The notes under the pieces are model-generated. The model worked only from the letters and a program-made list of their open reading frames with translations. It was not told the origin of the DNA and did no database searches. Position numbers and translations under genes: made by a program. DNA of 64,000 nucleotides from positions 56,449 to 120,448 of the forward strand of contig NZ_CAJULN010000008.1 in the NCBI RefSeq assembly GCF_910586915.1. Direction: 5' to 3'. Positions 1-7,902 of the stretch are shown piece after piece (position 1 is the stretch's first letter; each line of letters starts with the position of its first letter). The DNA comes from an uncultured Bacteroides sp. (GTDB lineage Bacteria; Bacteroidota; Bacteroidia; Bacteroidales; Bacteroidaceae).

Positions 1-1
1 A

Positions 2-703
2 GGAAGTGGAACTTGGTATGACCCGAAGGAATATAGGTTCTTACCGCCTACAAACAACCAGCCTAAAGATGCCTCTTTTGCAGATGATATGTCTAAGCCT
101 ATTGTAACCGATGCAACTCCTTTATATTGGATGCGTGCTTCAGAAGTCTATTTCCTGCGTGCGGAAGCTGTACTTTATGGATTGGCTTCGGGAGATGTGC
201 AGAGTTTATATGAGACTGGAGTAAGGACTTCTTTTGAGGAGCATGGTGTTACAGGTGTTGACTCTTATTTGGCAAAGACAACATTGCCGTTGGATATCAA
301 TATGGAAGATTGTCTATTTAATGAAGATTACGCCAGTGCAATGCAACCGGGTAATACCTCTCCTAAATGGGATGATTACAAGACATCTAATCGGCAAGAA
401 GAACAGTTGCAGAAAATCATGACGCAAAAATATCTCGCTCTTTATCCGAATGCGGTAGAAGCCTGGACAGAGTATCGCCGAACAGGTTATCCTTACGTAG
501 CAAAACCTGCCGACACTCAAGCTTATAGCCGCATTGGTGCTGCGGAGGATGCAAGAGTTCCGGAACGTTTCCGGTTTGCTCCGTCAGAGTATCAGACCAA
601 TCCGAATATGGCAGAGATACCTGCCTTATTGGGTGGTCCCGATCAGGGAGCGACTACCTTGTGGTGGGTACGGGACAATCGTCCGAAACAACCGGCTAAT
701 TGA
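2..703 (+). CDS. SusD/RagB-family nutrient-binding lipoprotein, C-terminal part
   Basis: The open frame runs in from before the window, so only about the last 233 residues are present; the first in-frame ATG (position 89) is internal. The stretch 'YWMRASEVYFLRAEAV' is the TPR-type helix that marks the C-terminal half of SusD homologues, and the protein ends in the usual aromatic and proline-rich tail. SusD proteins sit on the outer surface as lids on SusC TonB-dependent transporters and bind glycans; the SusC gene should lie just before the window. The stop is followed after 24 bp by a GH18 lipoprotein gene on the same strand, so this is the end of a PUL importer pair. Family call is secure; substrate is inferred only from the GH18 neighbour. 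Confidence 0.9.
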   Translation, partial: GSGTWYDPKEYRFLPPTNNQPKDASFADDMSKPIVTDATPLYWMRASEVYFLRAEAVLYGLASGDVQSLYETGVRTSFEEHGVTGVDSYLAKTTLPLDINMEDCLFNEDYASAMQPGNTSPKWDDYKTSNRQEEQLQKIMTQKYLALYPNAVEAWTEYRRTGYPYVAKPADTQAYSRIGAAEDARVPERFRFAPSEYQTNPNMAEIPALLGGPDQGATTLWWVRDNRPKQPAN

Positions 704-727
704 TTGTTGAATTAAAAAAATATACAT

Positions 728-1834
728 ATGAAATTAAAAAACATTTTATACATATGTCTTGCCGCATCGCTTTCATTGGTAGCCTGCTCGGACTGGACAG
801 AAGAAGAAAGAGTAACTTATGAGAATCAGGAGGGGTTGGAACGTCTGATTCCTCTGATTGAAGCGCAAGGAGAAGAAGACTTGACTCCGACCCAGCGCGA
901 ATATTATGCAAAACTGCGCGAATACCGCAAGACTCCTCATGTGAAAGGGTTCGGATGGTTCGGTAACTGGACCGGAAAGGGAACCAACGCGCAGAATTAT
1001 TTGAAAATGTTGCCCGACAGTGTCGATTTTGTTTCTTTATGGGGTACCCGTGGAAACTTGTCGGACGAACAGAAAGCCGATTTGAAGTTCTTCCAGGAAG
1101 TGAAGGGCGGAAAGGCCTTATTGTGCTGGATTATAGATAATTTGGGTGTGGGTATTACGCCTGAGGGAGTGGAAGACAGACGTGAATATTGGTTGCAGAA
1201 AGGTGGAGGCGATGAAACAAAAGCCATTGAAGCCTATGCCAATGCACTTTGTGATACAATAGATAAATACAACCTCGATGGCTTTGATATTGACTATGAA
1301 CCGGGATACGGACATAGCGGTGACTTGGCAAATAGGCAAACAATTGCCGAAAACAGCGGTAATACGAATATGTGGACGCTTATTAAAACAATGAGCGACC
1401 GTCTGCGTCCTCAGGGTAAGATGCTGGTGATGGACGGCGAACCGTATCTTTTGTCTGCGGAGGCTTCCGAGATGATCGACCATTATATTTACCAGGCTTA
1501 TTGGGAGACTTCCACAAGGGGAGTATTGTTGAAACTGAATAAGGGAGAACATTTGAAAGACTGGGAGCGTAGATCGATTATTACGGTAGAGTTTGAACAG
1601 AACTGGCGTACCGGAGGCGTTAAGAACTACACCAGTTCCGTCCATCCGGAGTTTTCCAAGACAGACGGAGGACAGATTTTTGATTATGCTACTCTCGACC
1701 TGCCCAGTGGAAAACGTATCGGAGGTATAGGCTCTTATCATATGGAATATGATTTCAAGAACGAGCCTCCTTATAAATGGTTGCGCACTGCTTTGTATTT
1801 CGGTAATGTCGTATATCCGGGTGAATATCAATAA
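728..1834 (+). CDS. GH18 endo-beta-N-acetylglucosaminidase-like surface lipoprotein
   Basis: 368 residues. The N-terminus is a lipoprotein signal with lipobox LVAC (Cys20), followed by SDWTEEE, an acidic stretch typical of Bacteroidetes lipoproteins exported to the cell surface. The GH18 catalytic motif DGFDIDYE is present at residues 184-191, which makes Glu191 the predicted proton donor in the DxxDxDxE signature. Family knowledge: small GH18 enzymes in Bacteroides PULs often cleave the chitobiose core of N-glycans (EndoF/EndoBT type). It lies between a SusD gene and a DUF1735/LamG-like lipoprotein, an arrangement seen in N-glycan PULs, so release of N-glycans from host glycoproteins is the likely role. 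A chitinase-like specificity cannot be excluded from sequence alone. Confidence 0.85.
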   Translation: MKLKNILYICLAASLSLVACSDWTEEERVTYENQEGLERLIPLIEAQGEEDLTPTQREYYAKLREYRKTPHVKGFGWFGNWTGKGTNAQNYLKMLPDSVDFVSLWGTRGNLSDEQKADLKFFQEVKGGKALLCWIIDNLGVGITPEGVEDRREYWLQKGGGDETKAIEAYANALCDTIDKYNLDGFDIDYEPGYGHSGDLANRQTIAENSGNTNMWTLIKTMSDRLRPQGKMLVMDGEPYLLSAEASEMIDHYIYQAYWETSTRGVLLKLNKGEHLKDWERRSIITVEFEQNWRTGGVKNYTSSVHPEFSKTDGGQIFDYATLDLPSGKRIGGIGSYHMEYDFKNEPPYKWLRTALYFGNVVYPGEYQ

Positions 1835-1851
1835 TAAATTAGTTTTTAGAT

Positions 1852-3021
1852 ATGAAGAAATTAATATTTAGTTTGGCAAGTATATGTTTTTTGACTGCTT
1901 GTCAGAATGAACTTTATAAAAATCCGCTTGAGGATTTTCAAAGTGAACAAGGGGCATTTATCGATTCGAAGAGTACGGTTCAGGTATTCGTGGAAGAGGG
2001 TACGGAATTGCCGGTCAAAGATGTGAAGATAGCTTTGGTAAAGCCCACTGGGGCTGCTGTCAAAGTATCTGTAATTGCGGGCGACAAAGGGCAGCTCGAC
2101 CGTTTCAATAGTAAAAATAAAACAGATTACACTTTACTTCCGGCTGAGATGTATGCTGTAAGCAAAGAGGTAGAATTTGCATCAATGTCTACTTCGCAGG
2201 CATTGGACGTGACGTTGAAGAACGTAAAATTTGAATCGGGAGTGAGCTATGCTTTGCCGATTAAGATTGCCAATGGCGATGTTGCCGGTATCGACGGTGA
2301 GAAAGAAACACTGATTGTTTTGGAACAGCGTATCAGAACCAAGTGTCTGATGATAGAAGGCAACGGTGCCGAAGATGCTAATATGTGGCCGGAAGGTCTC
2401 TCTGTTCCGCAATGGACGTATGAGGTAATGGTCAATCGTGCGGCTTACAAACAGAATAACATGGCTATCGGCGGAACCAAGCAGGTGACAGGTTCTACAC
2501 CGTTGGACGAAATCTATACCCGTTTCGGTGACGTGACCATCGAACCGAACCAGTTGCAGATTAAGACCGGTGCATCACAAATTGATGTAGACAAAGAAAA
2601 GTTTGCCGCTCAACCCAATACCTGGTATATGATTGCGTTTGTGTACGATGGCAAAAAGACCTATGTTTATGTCAACGGTAATCTGGTAGCCGAACAGGAA
2701 ATTCGTAGCGGCGAATATAAACTGGCAGGCTTCTGGATTGGAGGAAAGAATGACTACGTTCGCGAATACCGTTTTTGGAGAACAGCCCGTACGCCCAAGC
2801 AGTTGAGTGATTACGCATGGAAGATGGTTGACCCGACCGACGATGACTTGGTTGTTTACTATCCGTGTAATGGTAAGAAGCGCAATGCTGACGGAACGAT
2901 TGTTGAAGACGAAACCATGATTTGGGACTGGAGTAAGGGAGCACATCACCTTGCTATGCCTAACAAGGCTTATTTCGACGACAACGGCGGTAATATGTTT
3001 ATCTTCCCTGAAGCAAAATAA
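1852..3021 (+). CDS. DUF1735 plus LamG-like surface glycan-binding lipoprotein
   Basis: 389 residues with lipobox LTAC (Cys17). Residues about 30-155 look like a DUF1735 Ig-like domain (the N-terminal domain found on BT_3987-type proteins). Residues about 180-385 look like a concanavalin/laminin-G type beta-sandwich ('NTWYMIAFVYDGKKTYVYVNG', then 'FWIGGKNDYVREYRFWRTARTPKQ'). No catalytic motif is seen, so it is probably a non-enzymatic surface glycan-binding protein that works with the SusCD pair and the GH18 enzyme. It starts 17 bp after the GH18 stop, so the two are co-transcribed. Domain calls rest on recognised sequence patterns, not on a profile search. Confidence 0.8.
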   Translation: MKKLIFSLASICFLTACQNELYKNPLEDFQSEQGAFIDSKSTVQVFVEEGTELPVKDVKIALVKPTGAAVKVSVIAGDKGQLDRFNSKNKTDYTLLPAEMYAVSKEVEFASMSTSQALDVTLKNVKFESGVSYALPIKIANGDVAGIDGEKETLIVLEQRIRTKCLMIEGNGAEDANMWPEGLSVPQWTYEVMVNRAAYKQNNMAIGGTKQVTGSTPLDEIYTRFGDVTIEPNQLQIKTGASQIDVDKEKFAAQPNTWYMIAFVYDGKKTYVYVNGNLVAEQEIRSGEYKLAGFWIGGKNDYVREYRFWRTARTPKQLSDYAWKMVDPTDDDLVVYYPCNGKKRNADGTIVEDETMIWDWSKGAHHLAMPNKAYFDDNGGNMFIFPEAK

Positions 3022-3161
3022 GAAATGAACCCGACAGAAAGTAATCCGTTATTTTCTGTATCTTAATAATGTGGCATGGGGGTGCGTCAAAACTCACTGT
3101 GGTGAAAACCGGTTCTGACACATCCCTGTGCTTTTTTACTATATGTCCACAATTTAATTGC

Positions 3162-3707
3162 ATGATAATGATGATGGATAAGGAGAGTTTTGACCAAAGA
3201 GATTTCTTTTCGCGGTTGGTCAAAGCCAACTATTCCAGGATAAAGCAGTTTGCTTACGGCTTGCTGAGAACCGAGTTGGATGCGGAAGACGTTGCTCAGG
3301 AAGTTTTTACCCGACTTTGGGAAAGGCGTCACATATGGGTGGACAATGAAAGAGAGATTGATTCCTATCTTTTGATTATGACGCGAAACATCGCAATCAA
3401 CCGCTACAAGCATGAACTGGTGAGACAGGAGTACGAAGAGCGTTTTACGCTGGAAGCTCCCTCATTTCTGGTGGAAGAGGATTTTCTGGAGAGATATTAC
3501 TGCCGGGAAATGCTTCGGGATGTATATTCCGTACTCGCTGCGCTTCCCGAGCGCAGGAGAAGAGCGTTTGAACTTAGCCGTTTTGACGACAAAAGCCATA
3601 AGGAGATAGCCGATATCATGAACGTATCCGTCCGTACGATAGAGCGGCAAATCTATTTGACGTTGGTGGAACTGAGAAGGATTTTGGGGAATTCACATTT
3701 TTCCTAA
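3162..3707 (+). CDS. ECF-type RNA polymerase sigma factor (Bacteroidales expansion family)
   Basis: About 181 residues from the chosen start. The frame is open from 3069, but the residues before 3162 look non-coding; four clustered Met codons (3162-3176) precede the conserved MDKESF. Region 2 is visible as 'LLRTELDAEDVAQEVFTRLWE' and region 4 as 'HKEIADIMNVSVRTIERQI', a helix-turn-helix. ECF sigma factors of this type usually sit next to a FecR-like anti-sigma gene and switch on SusC-linked PULs. None follows here: the next element is a tRNA on the opposite strand. It lies at the tail of the GH18 PUL and probably controls it, with its anti-sigma partner either upstream of the window or absent. 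Confidence 0.9.
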   Translation: MIMMMDKESFDQRDFFSRLVKANYSRIKQFAYGLLRTELDAEDVAQEVFTRLWERRHIWVDNEREIDSYLLIMTRNIAINRYKHELVRQEYEERFTLEAPSFLVEEDFLERYYCREMLRDVYSVLAALPERRRRAFELSRFDDKSHKEIADIMNVSVRTIERQIYLTLVELRRILGNSHFS

Positions 3708-3764
3708 GCTGTTTATAACGCCGGCAGCTATTCCGTTAATACATTTATTATAAATAAATTAACC

Positions 3765-3819
3765 TGTTGATAACTTTGTTGGTATCCTTGTTGATAATTG
3801 CAGCGAAGGGTGTTGATAA
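3765..3819 (+). repeat. Three direct copies of TGTTGATAA
   Basis: The 9-mer TGTTGATAA occurs at 3765, 3789 and 3811, spaced 24 and 22 bp apart, between the ECF sigma gene and the tRNA. Its complement TTATCAACA differs from the DnaA box consensus TTATNCACA at one base, but no origin genes are nearby. Function unknown. The rest of the 3708-4193 gap holds the tRNA, its terminator and the tetR promoter. Confidence 0.5.
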
Positions 3820-3843
3820 CACTATCGGAGAGTAAATTGCCAT

Positions 3844-3875
3844 AAAAAAGAAGAACCGCATTTCTGCGATTCTTC
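3844..3875 (-). terminator. Rho-independent terminator of the tRNA gene
   Basis: Read on the minus strand, an 11-bp stem (3865-3875 with 3850-3860, one G-T pair) closes a GAAA tetraloop and is followed by six T residues. It lies about 10 bases after the tRNA 3' end. Confidence 0.9.
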
Positions 3876-3884
3876 CTCTCTTAG

Positions 3885-3957
<73 letters not shown>

Positions 3958-4128
3958 ATGTTTAACGAGTGCAAAGGTACGGCTTTATTCGGAATATGCA
4001 AACTATTTGCCGAATATTTTTCATAAAAAATGCATCCTTTTCCTTATCTCTTTGAAAATGAGTACTGTTTTGTGTGCCTGTTTTCCCTACTCCGTTCATG
4101 TACAAATGTTAATATTCTCTTCGTTTTC

Positions 4129-4159
4129 TTGTATGGTCTGAAGAAAAGAATTACTTTTG
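4129..4159 (+). promoter_or_regulatory. Bacteroides-type promoter for tetR-fabG-rluA
   Basis: A -33 TTG (4129-4131) is followed after 20 bp by -7 TACTTTTG (4152-4159), matching the TTG...TAnnTTTG consensus. The tetR start codon is 34 bp downstream. Confidence 0.75.
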
Positions 4160-4193
4160 CTCAAAATATTCAGCAATGTGCAATTTGTAACCT

Positions 4194-4784
4194 ATGACCG
4201 TATCCAAGACCAAAGCCCAATTAGTAGATGTTGCCCGTCAGCTTTTTGCAAAGATGGGGGTAGAGAATACGACAATGAACGACATCGCCCTTGCTTCCAA
4301 GAAAGGCAGAAGAACATTATATACCTATTTTAAAAGCAAGGAAGAAATCTATTTGGCTGTGGTGGAATCGGAACTGGACATTCTGTCGGATATCATGAAG
4401 CGGGTGTCGGAAAAGAATATTTCGCCCGACGCAAAGTTACTCGAACTGATATACACCCGGCTGGATGCGGTGAAAGAGGCGGTCTACCGGAACGGAACGC
4501 TGCGTGCCAACTTCTTCCGCGACATATGGCGCGTGGAGAAAGTGCGCAAGAAATTCGATGCAAAGGAGATACAGCTTTTCAAGGCGGTTCTGCTGGAAGG
4601 ACAGGCAAAGGGAGTTTTCCACATCGACGACGTAGAGATGACTGCCGACCTGGTACATTATTGCGTCAAGGGAATCGAAGTCCCTTATATCCGCGGCCAT
4701 ATCGGTGCACACCTGGATGAAGAAACAAGAAACAGATATGTGTCCAACATTGTGTTTGGCGCACTGCATAGAACAGAAACTTAA
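4194..4784 (+). CDS. TetR/AcrR-family transcriptional regulator
   Basis: 196 residues. The N-terminal helix-turn-helix is clear: 'VDVARQLFAKMGVENTTMNDIALASKKGRRTLYTYFKSKEEIY' carries the TetR_N pattern through residue about 50. The remaining roughly 140 helical residues would form the ligand-binding and dimer domain. It stands 16 bp before fabG on the same strand with a good promoter ahead of it, so it is probably autoregulated and may couple fabG expression to an acyl-CoA or acyl-ACP signal, as FabR/FadR-like TetR proteins do. That ligand is inferred from the neighbour only. Confidence 0.93.
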   Translation: MTVSKTKAQLVDVARQLFAKMGVENTTMNDIALASKKGRRTLYTYFKSKEEIYLAVVESELDILSDIMKRVSEKNISPDAKLLELIYTRLDAVKEAVYRNGTLRANFFRDIWRVEKVRKKFDAKEIQLFKAVLLEGQAKGVFHIDDVEMTADLVHYCVKGIEVPYIRGHIGAHLDEETRNRYVSNIVFGALHRTET

Positions 4785-4800
4785 TTAAATAACTTTTAGT

Positions 4801-5547
4801 ATGGGATTATTAGACGGAAAAACAGCCATTGTGACCGGTGCTGCCCGCGGTATCGGTAAGGCTATCGCCCTGAAGTTTGCAGCCGAAGGCGCAAACATCG
4901 CATTCACTGACCTTGTCATTGACGAAAATGCAGAAAATACAACCAAAGAACTCGAAGCAATGGGTGTGAAAGCCAAAGGCTATGCGTCCAACGCTGCCAA
5001 CTTTGAAGATACGGCAAAGGTCGTAGAGGAAATCCACAAAGACTTCGGACGCATCGATATCCTGGTAAACAACGCAGGTATCACACGCGACGGTCTGATG
5101 ATGCGTATGAGCGAACAGCAGTGGGACATGGTAATCAACGTGAACCTGAAGTCTGCATTCAACTTCATCCACGCTTGCACACCTATCATGATGCGTCAGA
5201 AAGCAGGTAGCATTATCAACATGGCGTCTGTAGTAGGTGTTCACGGTAATGCGGGACAAGCTAACTACGCCGCTTCCAAAGCCGGTATGATTGCATTGGC
5301 GAAGTCTATCGCTCAGGAACTCGGCTCTCGTGGCATCCGCGCCAACGCCATCGCTCCGGGATTCATCATGACAGACATGACAGCCGCTCTTTCGGACGAA
5401 GTAAGAGCCGAATGGGCAAAGAAAATTCCTTTGCGCCGTGGCGGTACTCCCGAAGATGTAGCAAACATCGCTACCTTCCTCGCTTCCGATATGTCTTCTT
5501 ACGTGTCGGGACAGGTGATTCAGGTAGATGGTGGTATGAATATGTAA
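4801..5547 (+). CDS. fabG: 3-oxoacyl-[acyl-carrier-protein] reductase
   Basis: 248 residues, the normal length for FabG. The NAD(P)-binding motif TGAARGIG is at residues 12-19, followed by the NNAG motif. The SDR catalytic residues are Ser143, Tyr156 and Lys160 (YAASK), and the C-terminal VSGQVIQVDGGM is typical of FabG. It catalyses NADPH-dependent reduction of 3-oxoacyl-ACP in fatty acid elongation, in the cytoplasm. It lies between a TetR regulator and an RluA-type pseudouridine synthase with gaps of 16 and 9 bp, which suggests one transcript. Other SDR substrates are possible, but the match to the FabG pattern is very close. Confidence 0.95.
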   Translation: MGLLDGKTAIVTGAARGIGKAIALKFAAEGANIAFTDLVIDENAENTTKELEAMGVKAKGYASNAANFEDTAKVVEEIHKDFGRIDILVNNAGITRDGLMMRMSEQQWDMVINVNLKSAFNFIHACTPIMMRQKAGSIINMASVVGVHGNAGQANYAASKAGMIALAKSIAQELGSRGIRANAIAPGFIMTDMTAALSDEVRAEWAKKIPLRRGGTPEDVANIATFLASDMSSYVSGQVIQVDGGMNM

Positions 5548-5556
5548 TCGAACAGC

Positions 5557-6228
5557 ATGACTGTCGTATACGAAGACAACCATATCATTGTAGTCAACAA
5601 GACCGCTTCCGAGATTGTCCAGGCAGACAAGACGGGCGATACGCCGCTTTCGGAGACTGTGAAACAGTATTTGAAGGAGAAGTACCAGAAGCCCGGCAAT
5701 GTTTTCCTCGGTGTGACACACCGGTTGGACCGCCCCGTAAGCGGTCTTGTCATATTCGCCAAAACGAGCAAGGCACTTACCCGGCTGAATGAAATGTTCC
5801 GCACCGGCGGGATGAAAAAGACCTATTGGGCAGTGGTGAAGAACGCCCCTAAGCAGCCCGAAGGCGAACTGGTGCATTTTCTTGTGCGCAATGAAAAGCA
5901 GAACAAGAGCTATGCATACGATAAGGAAGTGCCCAACAGCAAGAAGGCGATATTGGACTACCGCCTGATAGGACATTCGGAGAATTATCATTTGCTCGAA
6001 GTGGACTTGAAGACCGGACGCCACCATCAGATACGTTGCCAACTGGCAAAGATGGGCTGCCCCATCAAGGGCGACTTGAAATATGGTTCTCCGCGCTCCA
6101 ATCCCGATGGAAGCATTTGCCTGCACGCCCGAAGGGTACGGTTTGTACATCCCGTCTCGAAAGAGCCGATAGCGCTCGAAGCGCCCCTTCCCGACGGAAA
6201 CTTATGGAAAGGATTTGAACTGTTTTAA
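5557..6228 (+). CDS. RluA-family RNA pseudouridine synthase
   Basis: 223 residues. The RluA catalytic motif 'HRLDRPVSGLVIFAKT' is present, with Asp58 the predicted nucleophile. The later motif 'TGRHHQIRCQLAKMGCPIKGDLKYG' is also family typical. There is no N-terminal S4 domain, so it resembles the short RluA/TruC branch rather than RluD. It isomerises uridine to pseudouridine in rRNA or tRNA; the exact target cannot be told. It begins 9 bp after fabG. A terminator hairpin overlaps its last codons. Confidence 0.92.
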   Translation: MTVVYEDNHIIVVNKTASEIVQADKTGDTPLSETVKQYLKEKYQKPGNVFLGVTHRLDRPVSGLVIFAKTSKALTRLNEMFRTGGMKKTYWAVVKNAPKQPEGELVHFLVRNEKQNKSYAYDKEVPNSKKAILDYRLIGHSENYHLLEVDLKTGRHHQIRCQLAKMGCPIKGDLKYGSPRSNPDGSICLHARRVRFVHPVSKEPIALEAPLPDGNLWKGFELF

Positions 6229-6246
6229 TCAGTCAAATCCTTTTTT
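6208..6246 (+). terminator. Terminator after the tetR-fabG-rluA unit
   Basis: Stem AAAGGATTTGA(A)CTG with CAGTCAAATCC, one bulged A, loop of seven bases, followed by six T residues. The left arm overlaps the rluA stop region. Confidence 0.8.
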
Positions 6247-6287
6247 CTTTTCTTCTCCTCTCATGCAACAGAAGTGCCGTACGCTTT

Positions 6288-6390
6288 GAAACGAGAGTTT
6301 CCATTGCTTGAAACTTTAGTTTCATTGGGATGAAACTCTTGTTCCAACCCTGATGGAACTTTAGTTTCTTCCCGATGAAACCGAAGTTTC
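6288..6390. repeat. Array A: five 14-bp dyads GAAAC-N4-GTTTC at 22-23 bp period
   Basis: Units start at 6288, 6310, 6332, 6355 and 6377 (spacing 22, 22, 23, 22). Each is GAAAC-N4-GTTTC or a one-base variant, separated by 8-9 bp spacers such as CATTGCTT. The array fills the gap between two convergent genes. The same unit and spacer sequences recur in the array at 59207-59309. Confidence 0.85.
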
Positions 6391-6410
6391 AACCAAACGC
6401 CCCGGCAGTA

Positions 6411-7856
6411 TTACCGGATGCTGTTGAGCAACTCTACCTTTCCTTCGTTGACAAGTTTCAGTATTAACTCCCCGAACAGCGTATTCTGCCATGCAAACCA
6501 TGCGCGGGTGAATTTCTGCGGGTCGTTCTTGTGGAAAGATTCGTGCATGAAGCCCGTTCCGGCATCCGTGTCCATCAGCATTTTGATGCAGGCTTTGATT
6601 TCCTCGTCGTCTTGGCTGGTGAATGCTTTCATCATGATGCTCATCGGCCAAATCATGTCATAGCCGATGTGCGGTCCGCCGATACCTTCGCCGGCAGTGC
6701 CCTTGAAGAAGTAAGGGTTGTCTTCGCTCCAAACAAAACGGCGGGTATTCTGATAAATCGGGTCGTTCACTTTCACGTCTCCCAAATAAGGCAGGGCGAT
6801 AAGGCTCGGCACGTTGGCGTCGTCCATTAATAGCTGGTTGCCGAAGCCGTCTACCTCGAAAGCATAGATTTTGCCATATTTCGGATGGTTGTGGACGGCA
6901 TATTTCTTCAACGCTTTCTCCACTTCGTCTGCAAGCACGCTACATTGTTTTGCCATATCCGGCTTCTTGTTGACGGTTTTCAGGATTTCGGCAGCTTTGC
7001 GGAGAGAGGTGACGGCGAAGAAGTTGGACGGGACAAGGAACTGGAAAGTGGTGGCATCGTCCGAGGGGCGGAAGGCGGAGGCAATCAGTCCGACAGGCTT
7101 CACCGGATTCCCCCAGCCGTCGTTGGTCATTGTGTCGAGCGCACGCTCCGTTTTGCGCTGGAAGCGGTAAGGGCCTTTGGCGTCGTCCTTGCGTTGCTGT
7201 TCCCTGAAGGTTTGGAGGATGTTGGCGATGGCGGCGAGCCATTCGTCGGAAAAGATGCTGGCGTCTCCCGTTGTCTTCCAGTAATGGTAGGCAAGGCGGA
7301 TGGGGTAGCAGAGCGAGTCGATTTCCCATTTACGCTCGTGCAGTTCGGGTTTCATGGCGGTGAGGTCGCTCATCCATTCGCCTCCTTCGGCGTTTTTGTT
7401 GAAAGCGTTGGCGTACGGGTCGATGTTGATGCACTTGAACTGGCGGCTGATAACTCCGGCAAGCATCTTCTTCAGTTCCGGGTCTTTGTTGGCAAGCTGC
7501 ACGTAAGGCCATACCTGTGCGCCCGAATCGCGCAGCCACATGGCATGGATGTCGCCGGTGTAGACAAACGTGTCGTCCGTGCCGTTGAAGTGGACGGTTG
7601 TGTCCAGTGTGTTGGGGAAGCAGTTTTCAAACATCCACGCCAGGCGGGCGTTGGTGAGCAGTTGCTTGATGTGGGCAATCTGCTGCTCTACGGCTTGCGA
7701 AACGAAGAGACGCTTTGACGCTTCCGGGCGGTTGGTGCGGTAGTTGTTCACTTGGGTGTTGTCTTGCAGTACGATGATGTCGTTGTGCTGCATGGCCTGT
7801 AGGTTGGCAGCGCCAAGAAGCGTTGCCGACAGGCAGAAGGCTTTGGTAATATTCAT
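6411..7856 (-). CDS. GH125 exo-alpha-1,6-mannosidase
   Basis: 481 residues with an N-terminal signal peptide ('FCLSATLLGAANLQA'), so exported. The sequence matches the GH125 (DUF1237) pattern: 'GDIHAMWLRDSGAQVWPY' near residue 100, 'DGWGNPVKPVGLIASAFRPSDDAT' in the middle, and 'GPHIGYDMIWPMSIMMKA' near the C-terminus. GH125 enzymes are inverting exo-alpha-1,6-mannosidases that trim N-glycan cores or yeast mannan backbones, and in Bacteroides they act in the periplasm. It follows the EEP gene on the same strand after 46 bp, so the two form an operon. The nearby GH18 locus and this gene both point to mannose-containing host or fungal glycans. Confidence 0.92.
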   Translation of the reverse strand: MNITKAFCLSATLLGAANLQAMQHNDIIVLQDNTQVNNYRTNRPEASKRLFVSQAVEQQIAHIKQLLTNARLAWMFENCFPNTLDTTVHFNGTDDTFVYTGDIHAMWLRDSGAQVWPYVQLANKDPELKKMLAGVISRQFKCINIDPYANAFNKNAEGGEWMSDLTAMKPELHERKWEIDSLCYPIRLAYHYWKTTGDASIFSDEWLAAIANILQTFREQQRKDDAKGPYRFQRKTERALDTMTNDGWGNPVKPVGLIASAFRPSDDATTFQFLVPSNFFAVTSLRKAAEILKTVNKKPDMAKQCSVLADEVEKALKKYAVHNHPKYGKIYAFEVDGFGNQLLMDDANVPSLIALPYLGDVKVNDPIYQNTRRFVWSEDNPYFFKGTAGEGIGGPHIGYDMIWPMSIMMKAFTSQDDEEIKACIKMLMDTDAGTGFMHESFHKNDPQKFTRAWFAWQNTLFGELILKLVNEGKVELLNSIR

Positions 7857-7902
7857 ATTGATAGTTTTTTAGTTTTCATCGTGGGATTCCGTGATGCAAG
7901 AT

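Noticed and set aside
3765..3819. TTATCAACA cluster as the chromosome origin
   Set aside because: Each copy mismatches the DnaA box, there are only three, and no dnaA, dnaN or other origin genes are present.
4810..6150. 446-codon open frame on the minus strand opposite fabG and rluA
   Set aside because: It spans two convincing plus-strand genes and shows only shadow-like composition.
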